The position numbers were made by a program, and so were the translations under genes. A stretch of 64,000 nt of DNA, taken from NCBI GenBank assembly GCA_017938695.1, contig JAGBBA010000047.1, forward strand, positions 92,809 through 156,808. The letters are read 5' to 3'. Shown here in pieces: positions 42,905 through 52,609 of the stretch. Under the pieces are notes generated by a model, which did not search any database, was not told where the DNA came from, and saw only the letters and a list, made by a program, of their open reading frames with translations. Origin of the DNA: Clostridia bacterium. GTDB lineage: Bacteria; Bacillota; Clostridia; Christensenellales; Aristaeellaceae. Numbering within the stretch: the stretch's first letter is position 1; every line of letters starts with the position of its first letter.

Positions 42905-44530
42905 ATGAAGCTTATCTTTCTTGGAGCTAACCATGAGGTGACCGGCAGCCGCACGCTGCTGGAGTGGTCTGCCGGACGTTATGCCATGATCGACTGCGGC
43001 ATGGAGCAGGGCGAAAACATTTATGAAAACGCTGAAATGCCCATCCCTGCCAGCCAGGTCGAATATGTTTTCCTGACCCATGCTCACATCGACCATACAG
43101 GCCTTCTGCCCCTGCTGTACCGGCAGGGTTTCCGCGGCAAGGTGTATACCACCAAGGAAACCAGCAACCTGTGCTCTATCATGCTGGCCGACAGTGCCCA
43201 CATCCAAATGATGGAGGCGGAATACAAGTCCCGCAAGGCGCAGCGAGCTGGCTTGCCGCCCGTGGAGCCCGACTACAACATGGAAGACGTGAACGCCCTG
43301 CTCAAGCTGTTCCGTCCCTGCAACTACCTGGAACCCATTCGTGTGGACGAAGGCCTGACCGTCCGCTTCACCGACATCGGCCACCTGCTGGGCAGTGCCG
43401 CCATCGAGCTGTGGTGCACCGAGGGCGACGTGACCAAGAAGGTAGTCTTCTCCGGCGACGTGGGCAACTACAATCAGCCCATTCTGAACGATCCCCAGAC
43501 CGTTGCCAAGGCGGATTACCTCATCGTCGAATCCACCTACGGCAACCGCCTGCACGAAAAGCGGCAGGATCCCCTGCCCATGCTGACCAGCGTGATCCAG
43601 CGCACCCTGGACCGCGGCGGCAATGTGATCATCCCGTCCTTTGCCGTGGGCCGCACCCAGGAGCTGCTCTATTTTATCCGCGAGATCAAGCAGCGCGGCC
43701 TGGTCAAGGGGCACGACGGCTTCCCCGTTTATGTGGATAGCCCCCTGGCCAACGAAGCCACCGCTGTTTTCCTGCAGTGCGACACCGCCTGCCTTGACCC
43801 CGATGCCCGGGCCGTGATGGCAGAAGGCGTGAACCCCATCGCCTTCGACGGCCTGGAGTGCTCTGTGACCGCGGATGAATCCAAGGCACTGAACACCAAC
43901 AAGACGCCCAAGGTCATCATTTCTGCCAGTGGCATGTGCGATGCCGGCCGTATCCGCCACCACCTGAAATACAACCTCTGGCGGCCGGAATGCACCATCC
44001 TGTTTGTGGGCTACCAGTCCAACGGCACCCTGGGCCGCGCCATCTACGAAGGTGCCAAGACCGTGAAGCTCTTTGGCGACGAAATCGCTGTGGAAGCCGA
44101 GGTCGCCCTGCTGCAAGGCGTCAGCGGCCATGCCGACCGCGACGGCATCATCAACTGGGTCACCCGGTTCGAGAAGGTGCCGGGCCGCATCTTCGTCAAC
44201 CACGGCGAGGATGACGCCTGCATGGCCCTGGTGCAGTCCCTGAGCGACAAGCTGAATACCACCGTGGAATCCCCTTACAGCGGCTCTGAATATGATCTGC
44301 TGGCGGATGAATGGGTCTACCAGGCCAAGCCCGTCCGCTACAAGCGCGAAAAGAAGCAGGCCCAGCCCGCTGCACCCAAGGAGAACAAGTCCAGCAAGGC
44401 CTACAATGCCCTGCTGGACGCTGCCCGCCGTCTGCTGGAAGCCACCCAGAAATACCGCGACCTGGACGCCCGGGAGATCCAGAGCATGACGGACAAGATC
44501 AACCATATGATCGACGAAATGAAGAACTGA
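42905..44530 (+). CDS. MBL-fold beta-CASP ribonuclease-like protein (CPSF/YhaT type)
   Basis: A 541-residue metallo-hydrolase. The zinc motif is THAHIDHTGLLP (H59, H61, D63, H64); the beta-CASP domain is inserted after about 190 and the C-terminal motifs ISASGMCDAGRIRHHL and GVSGHADRDG are present, as in RNA-processing CPSF-like enzymes. The last 70 residues are Lys/Ala-rich and helical. It probably cuts or trims RNA in the cytosol; substrate unknown. Start ATG 42905 has AAGGAGG at eight bases; ATG 42899 is too close. Confidence 0.92.
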   Translation: MKLIFLGANHEVTGSRTLLEWSAGRYAMIDCGMEQGENIYENAEMPIPASQVEYVFLTHAHIDHTGLLPLLYRQGFRGKVYTTKETSNLCSIMLADSAHIQMMEAEYKSRKAQRAGLPPVEPDYNMEDVNALLKLFRPCNYLEPIRVDEGLTVRFTDIGHLLGSAAIELWCTEGDVTKKVVFSGDVGNYNQPILNDPQTVAKADYLIVESTYGNRLHEKRQDPLPMLTSVIQRTLDRGGNVIIPSFAVGRTQELLYFIREIKQRGLVKGHDGFPVYVDSPLANEATAVFLQCDTACLDPDARAVMAEGVNPIAFDGLECSVTADESKALNTNKTPKVIISASGMCDAGRIRHHLKYNLWRPECTILFVGYQSNGTLGRAIYEGAKTVKLFGDEIAVEAEVALLQGVSGHADRDGIINWVTRFEKVPGRIFVNHGEDDACMALVQSLSDKLNTTVESPYSGSEYDLLADEWVYQAKPVRYKREKKQAQPAAPKENKSSKAYNALLDAARRLLEATQKYRDLDAREIQSMTDKINHMIDEMKN

Positions 44531-44536
44531 CAAACA

Positions 44537-44567
44537 GAGCCGGGAGCGACTTGCTCCCGGCTCGTTT
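44537..44567 (+). terminator. Terminator of the beta-CASP gene
   Basis: GAGCCGGGAGC and GCTCCCGGCTC arms around GACTT, then GTTTTT. Confidence 0.88.
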
Positions 44568-45551
44568 TTACATATTACTCAGATATTCCTTCAGGCTGGG
44601 CACCTTCTGGCCGTTCAGCTTCACGTCGCTCCCGGCATGCAGCATGGACTGAAGGATCGCCTCCTCCGTGGCCTCGCCTACCGCGCGGAACGGCAGGTTC
44701 ATGTCATCCTCGCACAGCACCCGGCCTGATTCGAAGTGGCCCTTTTTCACCCTTGGAGCCGTGGTAAAGCCCACGGCGATCTCACCGCTGCCATGCCCGA
44801 TGTAGGAACCCAGCCGCGCCATGCCTACGCTGCAGCGGCGCAGCATACGCTTTAACTGGCGGCAGCTCAGCGGCAGATCAGTGGCAACGATCATGATGAT
44901 CGACCCCTTGTCGCACTCCGCCAAGCCCTCCGGCAGGGTGGCCGCGCGGAAATCTGCCGACGCGCCGTAATTGCTCTGCACCAGAACGCCAACAGTGAAC
45001 ACCTCCCCGTCAAGCTCGATCAGGCGCGAAGAAGAACCAATGCCGCCCTTCATGCCGTAGCAGATCGTGCCCCGGCCTGCACCCACTGCCCCTTGGGCAA
45101 AGTCAACATCCGCCGCATTGATGGCAGCGAGGACCTCTTTTTCGCCCACCGGGCGTTTGGCAATATCACTGATGCCGCTGTCGTTGCATTCGCACACCAC
45201 AGGGTTCACTGTGGTCAGCCGGAAGCCATCCTTGGCGCACAGATCAACCATGTAGCTCACCAGGGCGTCGTGTACCTTGCCCACATTCAGCGTGTTGGTC
45301 AGCGCGATGGGCGTTTCAAGGGTGCCTAGTTCATCCACTTGAACCAGGCCCTGGCTTTTGCCAAAGCCATTGAACACGCAGGAAGCCGCCGTCAGTTTAT
45401 TCGTGTAGGGATTGGCGGGCGGCGGCATGACCACCGTAACACCCGTATGGCAATCGCCCTGGTCAATGGTGGCATGACCCACCCGCACGCCAGGCACATC
45501 CGTGATCAGATTCCTCTCGCCATGGGGCATCCGGCCAATGGATAATTTCAT
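44568..45551 (-). CDS. P1 family peptidase (DmpA/S58, D-aminopeptidase/esterase type)
   Basis: A 327-residue N-terminal-nucleophile hydrolase. Members self-cleave before a Ser; the likely site is in GMKGGIGSSSRLIEL, following the CYGMKGG stretch. The N-terminus (DVPGVRVGHATI) and TNTLNVGKVHDAL are typical. The family releases N-terminal D- or beta-amino acids from peptides. No signal peptide. RBS AGAAGG. It is divergent from the amidotransferase gene with a 132-base shared control region. Confidence 0.9.
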   Translation of the reverse strand: MKLSIGRMPHGERNLITDVPGVRVGHATIDQGDCHTGVTVVMPPPANPYTNKLTAASCVFNGFGKSQGLVQVDELGTLETPIALTNTLNVGKVHDALVSYMVDLCAKDGFRLTTVNPVVCECNDSGISDIAKRPVGEKEVLAAINAADVDFAQGAVGAGRGTICYGMKGGIGSSSRLIELDGEVFTVGVLVQSNYGASADFRAATLPEGLAECDKGSIIMIVATDLPLSCRQLKRMLRRCSVGMARLGSYIGHGSGEIAVGFTTAPRVKKGHFESGRVLCEDDMNLPFRAVGEATEEAILQSMLHAGSDVKLNGQKVPSLKEYLSNM

Positions 45552-45605
45552 AATAAAAGCACCTTCTTTTGCAGATTGTTGAATCTTTTCGATGCCGCCC
45601 CTTCA

Positions 45606-45640
45606 TTTCCTGCCCGGTGCAGGAAAAAACGCTTTCCTGT
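45606..45640. promoter_or_regulatory. Three-arm inverted repeat in divergent control region
   Basis: TTTCCTGC (45606-45613), GCAGGAAA (45619-45626) and TTTCCTGT (45633-45640). The middle arm can pair with either neighbour. It may be a tandem operator or alternative hairpins in the leader of the plus-strand gene. Confidence 0.5.
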
Positions 45641-45683
45641 CAAACTATTTAGAATATTCACGCTTGCAGAAAGGTTGATAACC

Positions 45684-46397
45684 ATGTCCCACCGTCCGTT
45701 GATCGGCATTACCGCCGGACTGAACGATCAAGAGAAATTCCACATGCTGAGCCGATATTTTATGGAGGCACTCTGCTCCTGCGACGCGCTGCCCGTGATG
45801 CTCCCCCTGACCTGCGATGGCACGCTGCTGAACGCCTATCTGAACAAGCTGGACGGCGTGCTGTTCTCCGGCGGCGCGGATGTGGATCCCCTGCTATTCG
45901 GCCAGTATCAGAAACCCGGCTGCGGTGCCATCAGCCCCCTGCGCGACGCCCACGAGCTGGCCTTGGCCAAGCTGCTCATCGACCGCAAAGACAAGCCTGT
46001 TCTGGGCGTGTGCCGCGGTTTTCAGGTGATGAACATCGCCCTGGGCGGCGATATCTATCAGGACATTCCCAGCGAATATGAAAGCGAAGCCCTTGCGCAC
46101 CGTCAAAAACAGCCGGAGTACTATCCCTCACACCCGGTGGACGTTACGCCCGGTTCTCTGCTGGAGAAGATTACCGGTCAGCAGACGCTGATGGTCAACT
46201 CCCTGCATCACCAGGCAGTCCGCCACATCAAGGGCTGGAACGCCTGTGCCGTCGCCCCGGACGGCATTGTGGAAGCCGCCGAAATGCAGGATCATCCCTT
46301 CTTTGTGGGTGTGCAATGGCACCCGGAACGCCTGTGGGAAAGGGATGCCGCCTCCGCAAAGCTGTTCCAGGCTTTTGTGCAGGCGTGCAGAAGCTGA
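45684..46397 (+). CDS. Gamma-glutamyl-GABA hydrolase-like peptidase C26 (PuuD type)
   Basis: A 237-residue class-I glutamine amidotransferase-fold hydrolase. Triad: C110 in LGVCRGFQVMN, H213 and E215 in VQWHPERL; the oxyanion FSGGADVDP motif is at 61-69. Members hydrolyse gamma-glutamyl amides or peptides. Start ATG 45684 follows AAAGG; the frame is open to 45576 but without a site. Its nearness to the peptide importer suggests it handles imported gamma-glutamyl compounds; that is inference. Confidence 0.9.
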   Translation: MSHRPLIGITAGLNDQEKFHMLSRYFMEALCSCDALPVMLPLTCDGTLLNAYLNKLDGVLFSGGADVDPLLFGQYQKPGCGAISPLRDAHELALAKLLIDRKDKPVLGVCRGFQVMNIALGGDIYQDIPSEYESEALAHRQKQPEYYPSHPVDVTPGSLLEKITGQQTLMVNSLHHQAVRHIKGWNACAVAPDGIVEAAEMQDHPFFVGVQWHPERLWERDAASAKLFQAFVQACRS

Positions 46398-46458
46398 GCG
46401 CACCCCTGCCGATTGTTCATTTTTGCAGGATTTGTACACCAAAAGTGCAATCCGCGCC

Positions 46459-46487
46459 TTGACAATCAAACATGTAACCTGTATGCT
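46459..46487 (+). promoter_or_regulatory. Sigma-A promoter of the peptide importer
   Basis: TTGACA at 46459-46464 and TATGCT at 46482-46487, 17-base spacer. Confidence 0.8.
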
Positions 46488-46552
46488 ATTCTTAATCATA
46501 AAAATCGGCTGGCAATGCTTTATGCCGATCAATATGTTAGGAGGTAATCACT

Positions 46553-48394
46553 ATGAAAAAGGTGCTTGCTCTTGTATTGTGCCTGTGTGTGCTGCTGGGC
46601 TGCGTTCCCGCCCTGGCTGCTGACACCACCTACAATGCTCTGTACAGCAGCGAGGTTTCCACCCTCAACTACCTGACCAGCTCCAACACCTGGGATCAGA
46701 CCGTTGGTGCCAACGTCATCGACACCCTGGTGGAGTATGACAGCTATGCTCAGGTGCTGCCCGGCCTGGCCGAGAGCTGGGAAGTGTCCGAGGACGAACT
46801 GACCTGGACCTTCCACCTGCGCAAGGGCGTGAAGTGGTATGACCACACCGGTGCCCCCGTGGCCGAAGTGACCGCCAACGACTTCGTTTCTGCCCTGAAG
46901 TATGTGCTGACTGCCGAGTATGAGTCCAGCGTGTCCTACCTGGTGACCGACGCTGCTCACATCGTCAACGCAGCCGAGTATGAGCGCGGCGAGATCACCG
47001 ACTTCTCCCAGGTCGGCGTGAAGGCTGTTGACGACTACACTCTGCAGTACAACGTGACTGTGCCCACCCCCTACTTCGTTTCCTGCACCACCTACGGCTG
47101 CTTCATGCCCGCCTATGGTCCCCTGCTGGAGGAACAGGGTGCTGAGTTTGCCACCGCCAACGACAAGATGTACTACTGCGGTGCCTACTACCTGTCCGAG
47201 TTCGAGCCCCAGGTGAAGCATGTGTACAGCAAGAACCTGAACTACTGGGATGCTGCGAACGTGCACATCGAGAAGATCGAGCGCATCTACAACGCCGAAG
47301 CTTCCACCCTGGCTCCCATCATGGCCCAGCGCGGCGAGGTCGACTCTGCTGAGCTGAGCAACGACATCGTGGAAGAGTGGCTGTCCACCAACCCCGACAT
47401 CGTCATCCGCGACCGTGCCATCCCCGATTACAGCTACTTCTATTGCTTCAACTTCGATCCCCAGTACGATGCCGAGTACGAGCCCGACAACTGGCTGATC
47501 GCTGTGAACAACGTGAACTTCCGTCAGTCCATCATGAAGGCTTTCGATCGTCTGTACTCCATGCGCGCCATCGAGCCCACCGATCCTGAGTCTGTGCTGC
47601 AGAACACCATCACCCCCAAGACCTTCGCCGCCGTGGACGGTGTTGACTTCACTGAGCTGGCTCCCTTCGAGGGCGTTCAGGATATGTACTTCAACGCCGA
47701 TGCTGCCCTGGAATACAAGGCCAAGGCTATCGAAGAGCTGACCGCTGCCGGTGCCAAGTTCCCAGTGAAGATGGTGCTGACCTACAAGTCCGGCGACACC
47801 GACTGGGAGAACGAGTACATCCTGCTCAAGCAGCAGCTGGAAAGCGTGCTGGGCACCGATTACATCGAGTGCATCCTGATGGCTGGCCCCTCCGAGTCCT
47901 TCCTGTCCAAGACCCGTCGTGCCGGCATGTACAGCTTCATGCGCTGCAACTGGGGCGGCGACTTCGTTGATCCCGCCACCTGGACCGATCCCTTTGCTGA
48001 GTCCTTCAACGACGACGGCACCCACAAGGGCAACTCCTACAACAAGATGGACAAGATGCTGGACGGCGACACCTATCCCGAAACCAAGGCTACCCTGGAA
48101 GCTTACTATGCTGCCGTGGCCGAGGCGAAGGCTGTGACCGCCGACACCAAGGATCGTTACACCAAGTTTGCCGCCGCCGAGCGCATCCTGCTGGATAACG
48201 CCATGGTCGTGCCCTACTTCATCATGCCCGCCACCTACCAGGTGTCCAAGCTGAACATCTTCGAAGGCCAGTACGCTCCCTTTGGCGTGAGCAACCTGCG
48301 CTTCAAGTATCAGCACCTGCATGACGACTTTGTGACCATCGCCGAATACGAAGCTGCTGAGGCTGCTTGGCTGGAGGCCCTGGGCAACAAGTAA
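46553..48394 (+). CDS. Peptide ABC transporter substrate-binding protein (SBP_bac_5)
   Basis: A 613-residue family 5 solute receptor of Dpp/Opp type. The N-terminal signal has a Lys pair and hydrophobic core; LLGC (14-17) could be a lipobox, while VPALA is a type-I signal-peptidase site, so anchoring is not certain, though a Gram-positive receptor is expected to be a lipoprotein. Family blocks AESWEVSEDELTWTFHLRKGVKW and the C-terminal ligand lobe are present. Very strong AGGAGG and heavily biased codons suggest high expression. A hairpin after the gene separates it from the permeases. Confidence 0.94.
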   Translation: MKKVLALVLCLCVLLGCVPALAADTTYNALYSSEVSTLNYLTSSNTWDQTVGANVIDTLVEYDSYAQVLPGLAESWEVSEDELTWTFHLRKGVKWYDHTGAPVAEVTANDFVSALKYVLTAEYESSVSYLVTDAAHIVNAAEYERGEITDFSQVGVKAVDDYTLQYNVTVPTPYFVSCTTYGCFMPAYGPLLEEQGAEFATANDKMYYCGAYYLSEFEPQVKHVYSKNLNYWDAANVHIEKIERIYNAEASTLAPIMAQRGEVDSAELSNDIVEEWLSTNPDIVIRDRAIPDYSYFYCFNFDPQYDAEYEPDNWLIAVNNVNFRQSIMKAFDRLYSMRAIEPTDPESVLQNTITPKTFAAVDGVDFTELAPFEGVQDMYFNADAALEYKAKAIEELTAAGAKFPVKMVLTYKSGDTDWENEYILLKQQLESVLGTDYIECILMAGPSESFLSKTRRAGMYSFMRCNWGGDFVDPATWTDPFAESFNDDGTHKGNSYNKMDKMLDGDTYPETKATLEAYYAAVAEAKAVTADTKDRYTKFAAAERILLDNAMVVPYFIMPATYQVSKLNIFEGQYAPFGVSNLRFKYQHLHDDFVTIAEYEAAEAAWLEALGNK

Positions 48395-48419
48395 TCTGCG
48401 GACACAATCCGTATTTTAC

Positions 48420-48455
48420 GGGAGAACCCCCAACTGCACAGACGGGGGTTCTCCC
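48420..48455 (+). terminator. Hairpin between receptor and permease genes
   Basis: GGGAGAACCCCC and GGGGGTTCTCCC arms; the T run (TTGTTTTT) starts a few bases late. It probably works as a partial terminator, giving more receptor than permease. Confidence 0.7.
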
Positions 48456-48571
48456 TTCCCTTGTTTTTACCGGTTCTATTTTTTCATGGCTAACGGGCGG
48501 CGCACGAACCCCCGCAGGTCACCAATCCACCTAACACCAGGCGGTTTTTCCGCCAAGAGAGGAAGTTGAAC

Positions 48572-49516
48572 GTGGCAAAATACCTGGCAAAGCGGTTTTT
48601 CCGCTCGTTCATCACACTGTTTATCATTCTCTCCATCGTTTTCATTCTCGTTCGGCAGATGCCCATTGAGGGCTACTTCCCCAACATCGAGAAGATGAGC
48701 GAGGAGCAGATCCAGAACGGCCTGCACCAGATGGGCCTTGACCAGCCAGTCCTTGTGCAGCTGGGCAATTTCTTTAAAAACCTGATCCTTCACGGCGATC
48801 TGGGCACTTCCCGTATCTATCGTAATAACGTGCCCGTGACCGAGATCCTTGCCCCGAAGATCCCTGTTTCCATCAAGCTGGGCTCGCTTTCGCTATGCGT
48901 TGCTCTGCTGCTGGGCCTGCCCATGGGTACGCTGATGGCCAAGTACAAGGGCAAGTTCTTCGACCACCTGGGCACCGGCTTCATCGTGCTGATTAACGCC
49001 GTTCCCGCTGCCGTGTATTATCTTTTCATCCAGCTCTACGGCACCGAGTTCCTTGGCATCAGCATGCTGTTTGACCCGGACAAAGTATCCAGCTGGATCC
49101 TGCCGGTGTTCTCCATGTCCCTGGGCAACATCGCCTACTACGCCATGTGGCTGCGCCGCTACATGGTGGATGAAAGCAAGAAGGACTATGTGATGCTGGC
49201 CCGCATCAAGGGTGCCAACGAAAACCGGATCATGTTCAAGCACATCTTCCGCAATTCCTTCGTACCGCTGGCCCAGTACATCCCCACCTCCTTCCTGAAC
49301 ACGGTAATCGGCTCCATTTATATCGAGTCCCTTTACTCCATCCCCGGCATGGGCGGCCTGCTGGTGGACGTGGTCAAGAAGCAGGATAACGCCATGGTGC
49401 AGGGCATTGTGCTGCTGTACGCCTGCGTGGGTGTTATCGGCCTTCTGCTGGGCGACCTCATGATGGTTACCCTTGACCCCCGTATCAACTTTGCCAAGAA
49501 AGGAGGCGACCGCTGA
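48572..49516 (+). CDS. Peptide ABC permease, DppB/OppB type
   Basis: A 314-residue BPD_transp_1 permease with about six membrane helices. The N-terminal helix FITLFIILSIVFILV and the DppB family pattern LIQLYGTEFLG..., WLRRYMVDESKKDYVMLARIKG (EAA loop) and SIPGMGGLLVDVV are visible. The start is GTG 48572, eight bases after AGGA; a TTG at 48566 lies on the site. Its stop overlaps the next start by one base. Confidence 0.93.
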   Translation: MAKYLAKRFFRSFITLFIILSIVFILVRQMPIEGYFPNIEKMSEEQIQNGLHQMGLDQPVLVQLGNFFKNLILHGDLGTSRIYRNNVPVTEILAPKIPVSIKLGSLSLCVALLLGLPMGTLMAKYKGKFFDHLGTGFIVLINAVPAAVYYLFIQLYGTEFLGISMLFDPDKVSSWILPVFSMSLGNIAYYAMWLRRYMVDESKKDYVMLARIKGANENRIMFKHIFRNSFVPLAQYIPTSFLNTVIGSIYIESLYSIPGMGGLLVDVVKKQDNAMVQGIVLLYACVGVIGLLLGDLMMVTLDPRINFAKKGGDR

Positions 49517-50520
49517 TGGCACTTCTCAAACATCCCAAACTGGAAGAACTGGAGCAGCACTGCTCCGAAGCCCTGCAGGAAGACCTGTCCGACGCGGCCC
49601 TGTTCTCCTATGCTGAGTTTGACGAAGCCGAGGTCGAACGCACCGGTGCCAGCAACTACTCCTACTGGCGTTCCACGCTGCGGGCCTTCAGCAAGAACAA
49701 GATGGCTATGTTCCTGCTGATCCTGATGCTGACGGTGGTTCTGTTCACCTTCATCCAGCCTCTGCTCCCCGGCCAGTTTGATCCCTTCCAGGTCAACAAT
49801 AACCCCACCACCGGCCTGCCCCTGAAGAACAAACAGCCCAACAGCGTACACTGGCTGGGCACCAACTCCATCGGGCAGGACCTGTGGGCCCGCATCTGGA
49901 GCGGCACCCGCACGTCCCTGTTCATCGGCATTGCCGTGGCTATGATCGAGGCTGCCGTGGGCATCCTGATGGGCGTTCTGTGGGGCTATGTCCGCAAGCT
50001 GGACTTCCTCTTTACTGAGATCTACAACGTGCTGGACAATATCCCGTCCACCATCGTGCTGATCCTGGTTTCCTTCGTGCTGAAGCCCGGCGTTGGTACC
50101 ATCATCTTCGCCATGAGCATCACCGGCTGGATCGGCATGGCGCGCTTTGTCCGCAATCAGGTTCTGATCATCCGTGACCGCGACTACAATGTGGCTTCCC
50201 GCTGCCTGGGTACCAACACCTGGCGCATCATTATCAAGAATCTGCTCCCATACCTGGTGTCGGTCATCATGCTTCGCATGGCCCTGTCCATTCCCGGTGC
50301 CATCGGCAGCGAAGTGTTCATCACCTACATCGGCCTGGGCCTGCCCGCCACCACGCCTTCTCTGGGCAACCTGATCAACGAGGGCCGCAAGCTGATGATG
50401 AGCCCCAACCTGCGCTATCAGCTGATCTACCCCACCATTCTTCTGTCCATTGTCACCGTTTCGTTCTACATGGTCGGCAACGCCTTCTCCGATGCTGCCG
50501 ATCCCAAGAACCACATTTAA
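49516..50520 (+). CDS. Peptide ABC permease, DppC/OppC type
   Basis: A 334-residue permease. An N-terminal cytosolic part of about 70 residues with the OppC_N segment (WRSTLRAFSKNKMAMFLLI) precedes the first helix, then HWLGTNSIGQDLWARIWSGTRTSLFIG and the EAA loop (RDRDYNVASRCLGTNTWRII). Six helices in total. Pairs with the preceding DppB-type subunit; TGATG overlap with it. Confidence 0.94.
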   Translation: MALLKHPKLEELEQHCSEALQEDLSDAALFSYAEFDEAEVERTGASNYSYWRSTLRAFSKNKMAMFLLILMLTVVLFTFIQPLLPGQFDPFQVNNNPTTGLPLKNKQPNSVHWLGTNSIGQDLWARIWSGTRTSLFIGIAVAMIEAAVGILMGVLWGYVRKLDFLFTEIYNVLDNIPSTIVLILVSFVLKPGVGTIIFAMSITGWIGMARFVRNQVLIIRDRDYNVASRCLGTNTWRIIIKNLLPYLVSVIMLRMALSIPGAIGSEVFITYIGLGLPATTPSLGNLINEGRKLMMSPNLRYQLIYPTILLSIVTVSFYMVGNAFSDAADPKNHI

Positions 50521-50538
50521 CGAAGGGAGCGTAACGAT

Positions 50539-51642
50539 ATGCAGAAACCTATTCTTTCCGTCCGCGACCTTCATGTGAAGTTCAAGCTTCGCGGCCGCGT
50601 GCTCCACGCCCTGCGCGGCGTTAACCTGGATGTGTTTGAGGGTGAAAGCCTGGCCATCGTGGGTGAGTCCGGCTGCGGCAAGTCTGTTCTGAACAAGAAC
50701 TTCATTGGCCTATTGGATCAGAACGGCTTTATCGACCAGGGCAGCATCAGATACTTCGGCATGGGCGACAAGATGCGCAACCACCCCGCTGCCGGTCATG
50801 ACCAGGAAGGCCGCCCCTTTATCGACATGGCCCAGTTCAAGTCCAACGACGACTGGCTGCGCATCCGCGGCAGCGAAGTCTGCATGATCCCCCAGGACCC
50901 CATGACCAGCCTGAATCCGCTGAAAACCATCGGCTGGCAGATCAGCGAGGCCCTCGAACTACACCGCGGCATGCAGGGCAAAATGGCCCACGACGAGGTG
51001 ATCCGCATCCTGCAGGATGTGCGCATCGACGATCCCGAACGCCGCTACAAGCAGTACCCTCATGAGCTGTCCGGCGGCATGCGTCAGCGCATCGTCATCG
51101 CCATCGCCATCGCCTGCCAGCCCAAGATCCTCATCTGCGACGAGCCCACCACCGCCCTGGACGTGACCATCCAGGCACAGGTGCTGACGCTCCTCAAGGA
51201 ACTGAAGGAAAAATACAAGCTGACCATCATCTTCATCACCCATGACCTGGGCGTTGTGGCCAACATTGCCGAGCGTGTTGCAGTCATGTATGCCGGCGAT
51301 ATCGTCGAATTGGGCATGGTCAACGAGATCTTCTACGAGCCCCAGCACCCCTACACCTGGGCACTGCTTTCTTCCCTGCCTCAGCTGGGCCACCGCGGCG
51401 AGGATCTTTACTCCATCAAGGGCACACCGCCCAACCTGTTCAAGGAAATCAAGGGCGATGCCTTCGCGGCCCGCAATCCCCACGCTTTGGTCATCGACCA
51501 TAAGGAGCAGCCGCCGTATTTCGAGGTGTCCCCCACCCACAAGGCCCGCACCTGGCTGCTGGATCCCCGTGCGCCCCAGGTGGAGCCCCCGGCTGCGCTG
51601 CGCAAGATCAAGGATATTGGAGGTGTGAAGCATGGCGAATGA
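50539..51642 (+). CDS. Peptide ABC ATPase, DppD/OppD type
   Basis: A 367-residue ATPase. Walker A GESGCGKS at 42-49, Q-loop [13 protein letters not shown], signature LSGGMRQR, Walker [14 protein letters not shown] and switch FITHD. It carries an insertion of about 35 residues between Walker A and the Q-loop ([20 protein letters not shown] region), longer than in most relatives. The C-terminal oligopeptide-transporter domain ends without the usual CPF...C cluster-binding motif. RBS GGGAG; the next gene overlaps by 11 bases. Confidence 0.94.
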   Translation: MQKPILSVRDLHVKFKLRGRVLHALRGVNLDVFEGESLAIVGESGCGKSVLNKNFIGLLDQNGFIDQGSIRYFGMGDKMRNHPAAGHDQEGRPFIDMAQFKSNDDWLRIRGSEVCMIPQDPMTSLNPLKTIGWQISEALELHRGMQGKMAHDEVIRILQDVRIDDPERRYKQYPHELSGGMRQRIVIAIAIACQPKILICDEPTTALDVTIQAQVLTLLKELKEKYKLTIIFITHDLGVVANIAERVAVMYAGDIVELGMVNEIFYEPQHPYTWALLSSLPQLGHRGEDLYSIKGTPPNLFKEIKGDAFAARNPHALVIDHKEQPPYFEVSPTHKARTWLLDPRAPQVEPPAALRKIKDIGGVKHGE

Positions 51643-52558
51643 CCGCGAGATCATCCTCAAGGTACGCGACCTGAAGGTTGCCTTCGGCTCCCGCCGCAAG
51701 CGTTTTGAGGCCGTCAAAGGCGTCAGCTTCGACGTGTACAAGGGCGAAACCTTCGGTATCGTAGGCGAATCCGGCTCCGGCAAAACCACCATTGGCCGCA
51801 GCATCATCCGCGTTTATCCCGCTACCAGCGGCTCCATCAAGTTCCACGACAAGGAAATCACCGGCCGCATCAGCAAGGAGCTGGACCGCGAGATCACCAA
51901 CAAGATCCAGATGATCTTCCAGGACCCCATGGCTTCGCTGAACGAGCGCGCCAAGATCGACTACATTGTTTCCGAAGGCTTGCAGGGCCGTGGCTTCAGC
52001 AAGAAGGAGATCAGCGAGAAGGTCACCCAGGCCCTGAACGACGTGGGTCTGCTGCCTGAGTTTGCCTCCCGCTTCCCCCATGAGTTCTCCGGCGGCCAGC
52101 GGCAGCGCATCGGCATTGCCCGCGCGCTGGTGATGAACCCCGAGTTCATCATCGCCGACGAGCCCATTTCCGCCCTGGACGTGTCCATCCGCGCCCAGGT
52201 GCTGAACCTGATGAGCCAGCTGCAGCGCGAGCGCGGCCTGACCTATCTGTTCATCAGCCACGACCTGAGCGTGATGCGTTTCATCTGCGACCGTATCGCT
52301 GTTATTCACAAGGGCCGTATCGTCGAAATGGCTGAAACCGAGAAACTGTTCGAGCATCCTCTGCACCCGTATACCAGGGCCCTTTTGTCCGCCATCCCCC
52401 AGCCCAATCCCGATGTGGAAAAGAACAAGGTGCTGGAGATCTACGATCCCAGCTGCCACCACTATGACCGTGATCCCGCCGAATGGACGGAGATCGAACC
52501 CGGCCATCACGTCCTGGCCAACCAGGAGGAGCTGGCTGCCTATCGCAAGCTGCTCTAA
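51632..52558 (+). CDS. Peptide ABC ATPase, DppF/OppF type
   Basis: A 308-residue ATPase. Walker [10 protein letters not shown]-loop [14 protein letters not shown], signature [15 protein letters not shown], Walker [14 protein letters not shown] and switch FISHD. The C-terminal domain ends normally ([12 protein letters not shown]). With the preceding four genes this completes the importer. Start ATG 51632 follows GGAGG, inside the end of the DppD-type gene. Confidence 0.95.
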   Translation: MANDREIILKVRDLKVAFGSRRKRFEAVKGVSFDVYKGETFGIVGESGSGKTTIGRSIIRVYPATSGSIKFHDKEITGRISKELDREITNKIQMIFQDPMASLNERAKIDYIVSEGLQGRGFSKKEISEKVTQALNDVGLLPEFASRFPHEFSGGQRQRIGIARALVMNPEFIIADEPISALDVSIRAQVLNLMSQLQRERGLTYLFISHDLSVMRFICDRIAVIHKGRIVEMAETEKLFEHPLHPYTRALLSAIPQPNPDVEKNKVLEIYDPSCHHYDRDPAEWTEIEPGHHVLANQEELAAYRKLL

Positions 52559-52566
52559 GTGCATAC

Positions 52567-52607
52567 AAAAGCACCGCATACGGTTCATCGCCGCATGCGG
52601 TGCTTTT
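52567..52607. terminator. Terminator of the peptide importer and the acetyltransferase operon
   Basis: AAAAGCACCGCAT and ATGCGGTGCTTTT arms, between convergent genes; works in both directions. Confidence 0.85.
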
Positions 52608-52609
52608 TA

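Noticed and set aside
46529-48322. 597-codon minus-strand open frame
   Set aside because: Shadow of the peptide-binding protein gene.
48492-48575. A 27-codon ATG frame between the receptor and permease genes
   Set aside because: No ribosome site, Arg/Pro-rich product and overlap with the permease ribosome site.
50539-51642. Frameshift suspected in the DppD-type ATPase because of the odd stretch after Walker A
   Set aside because: The frame is continuous and all ATPase motifs are present, so it is read as an insertion loop.
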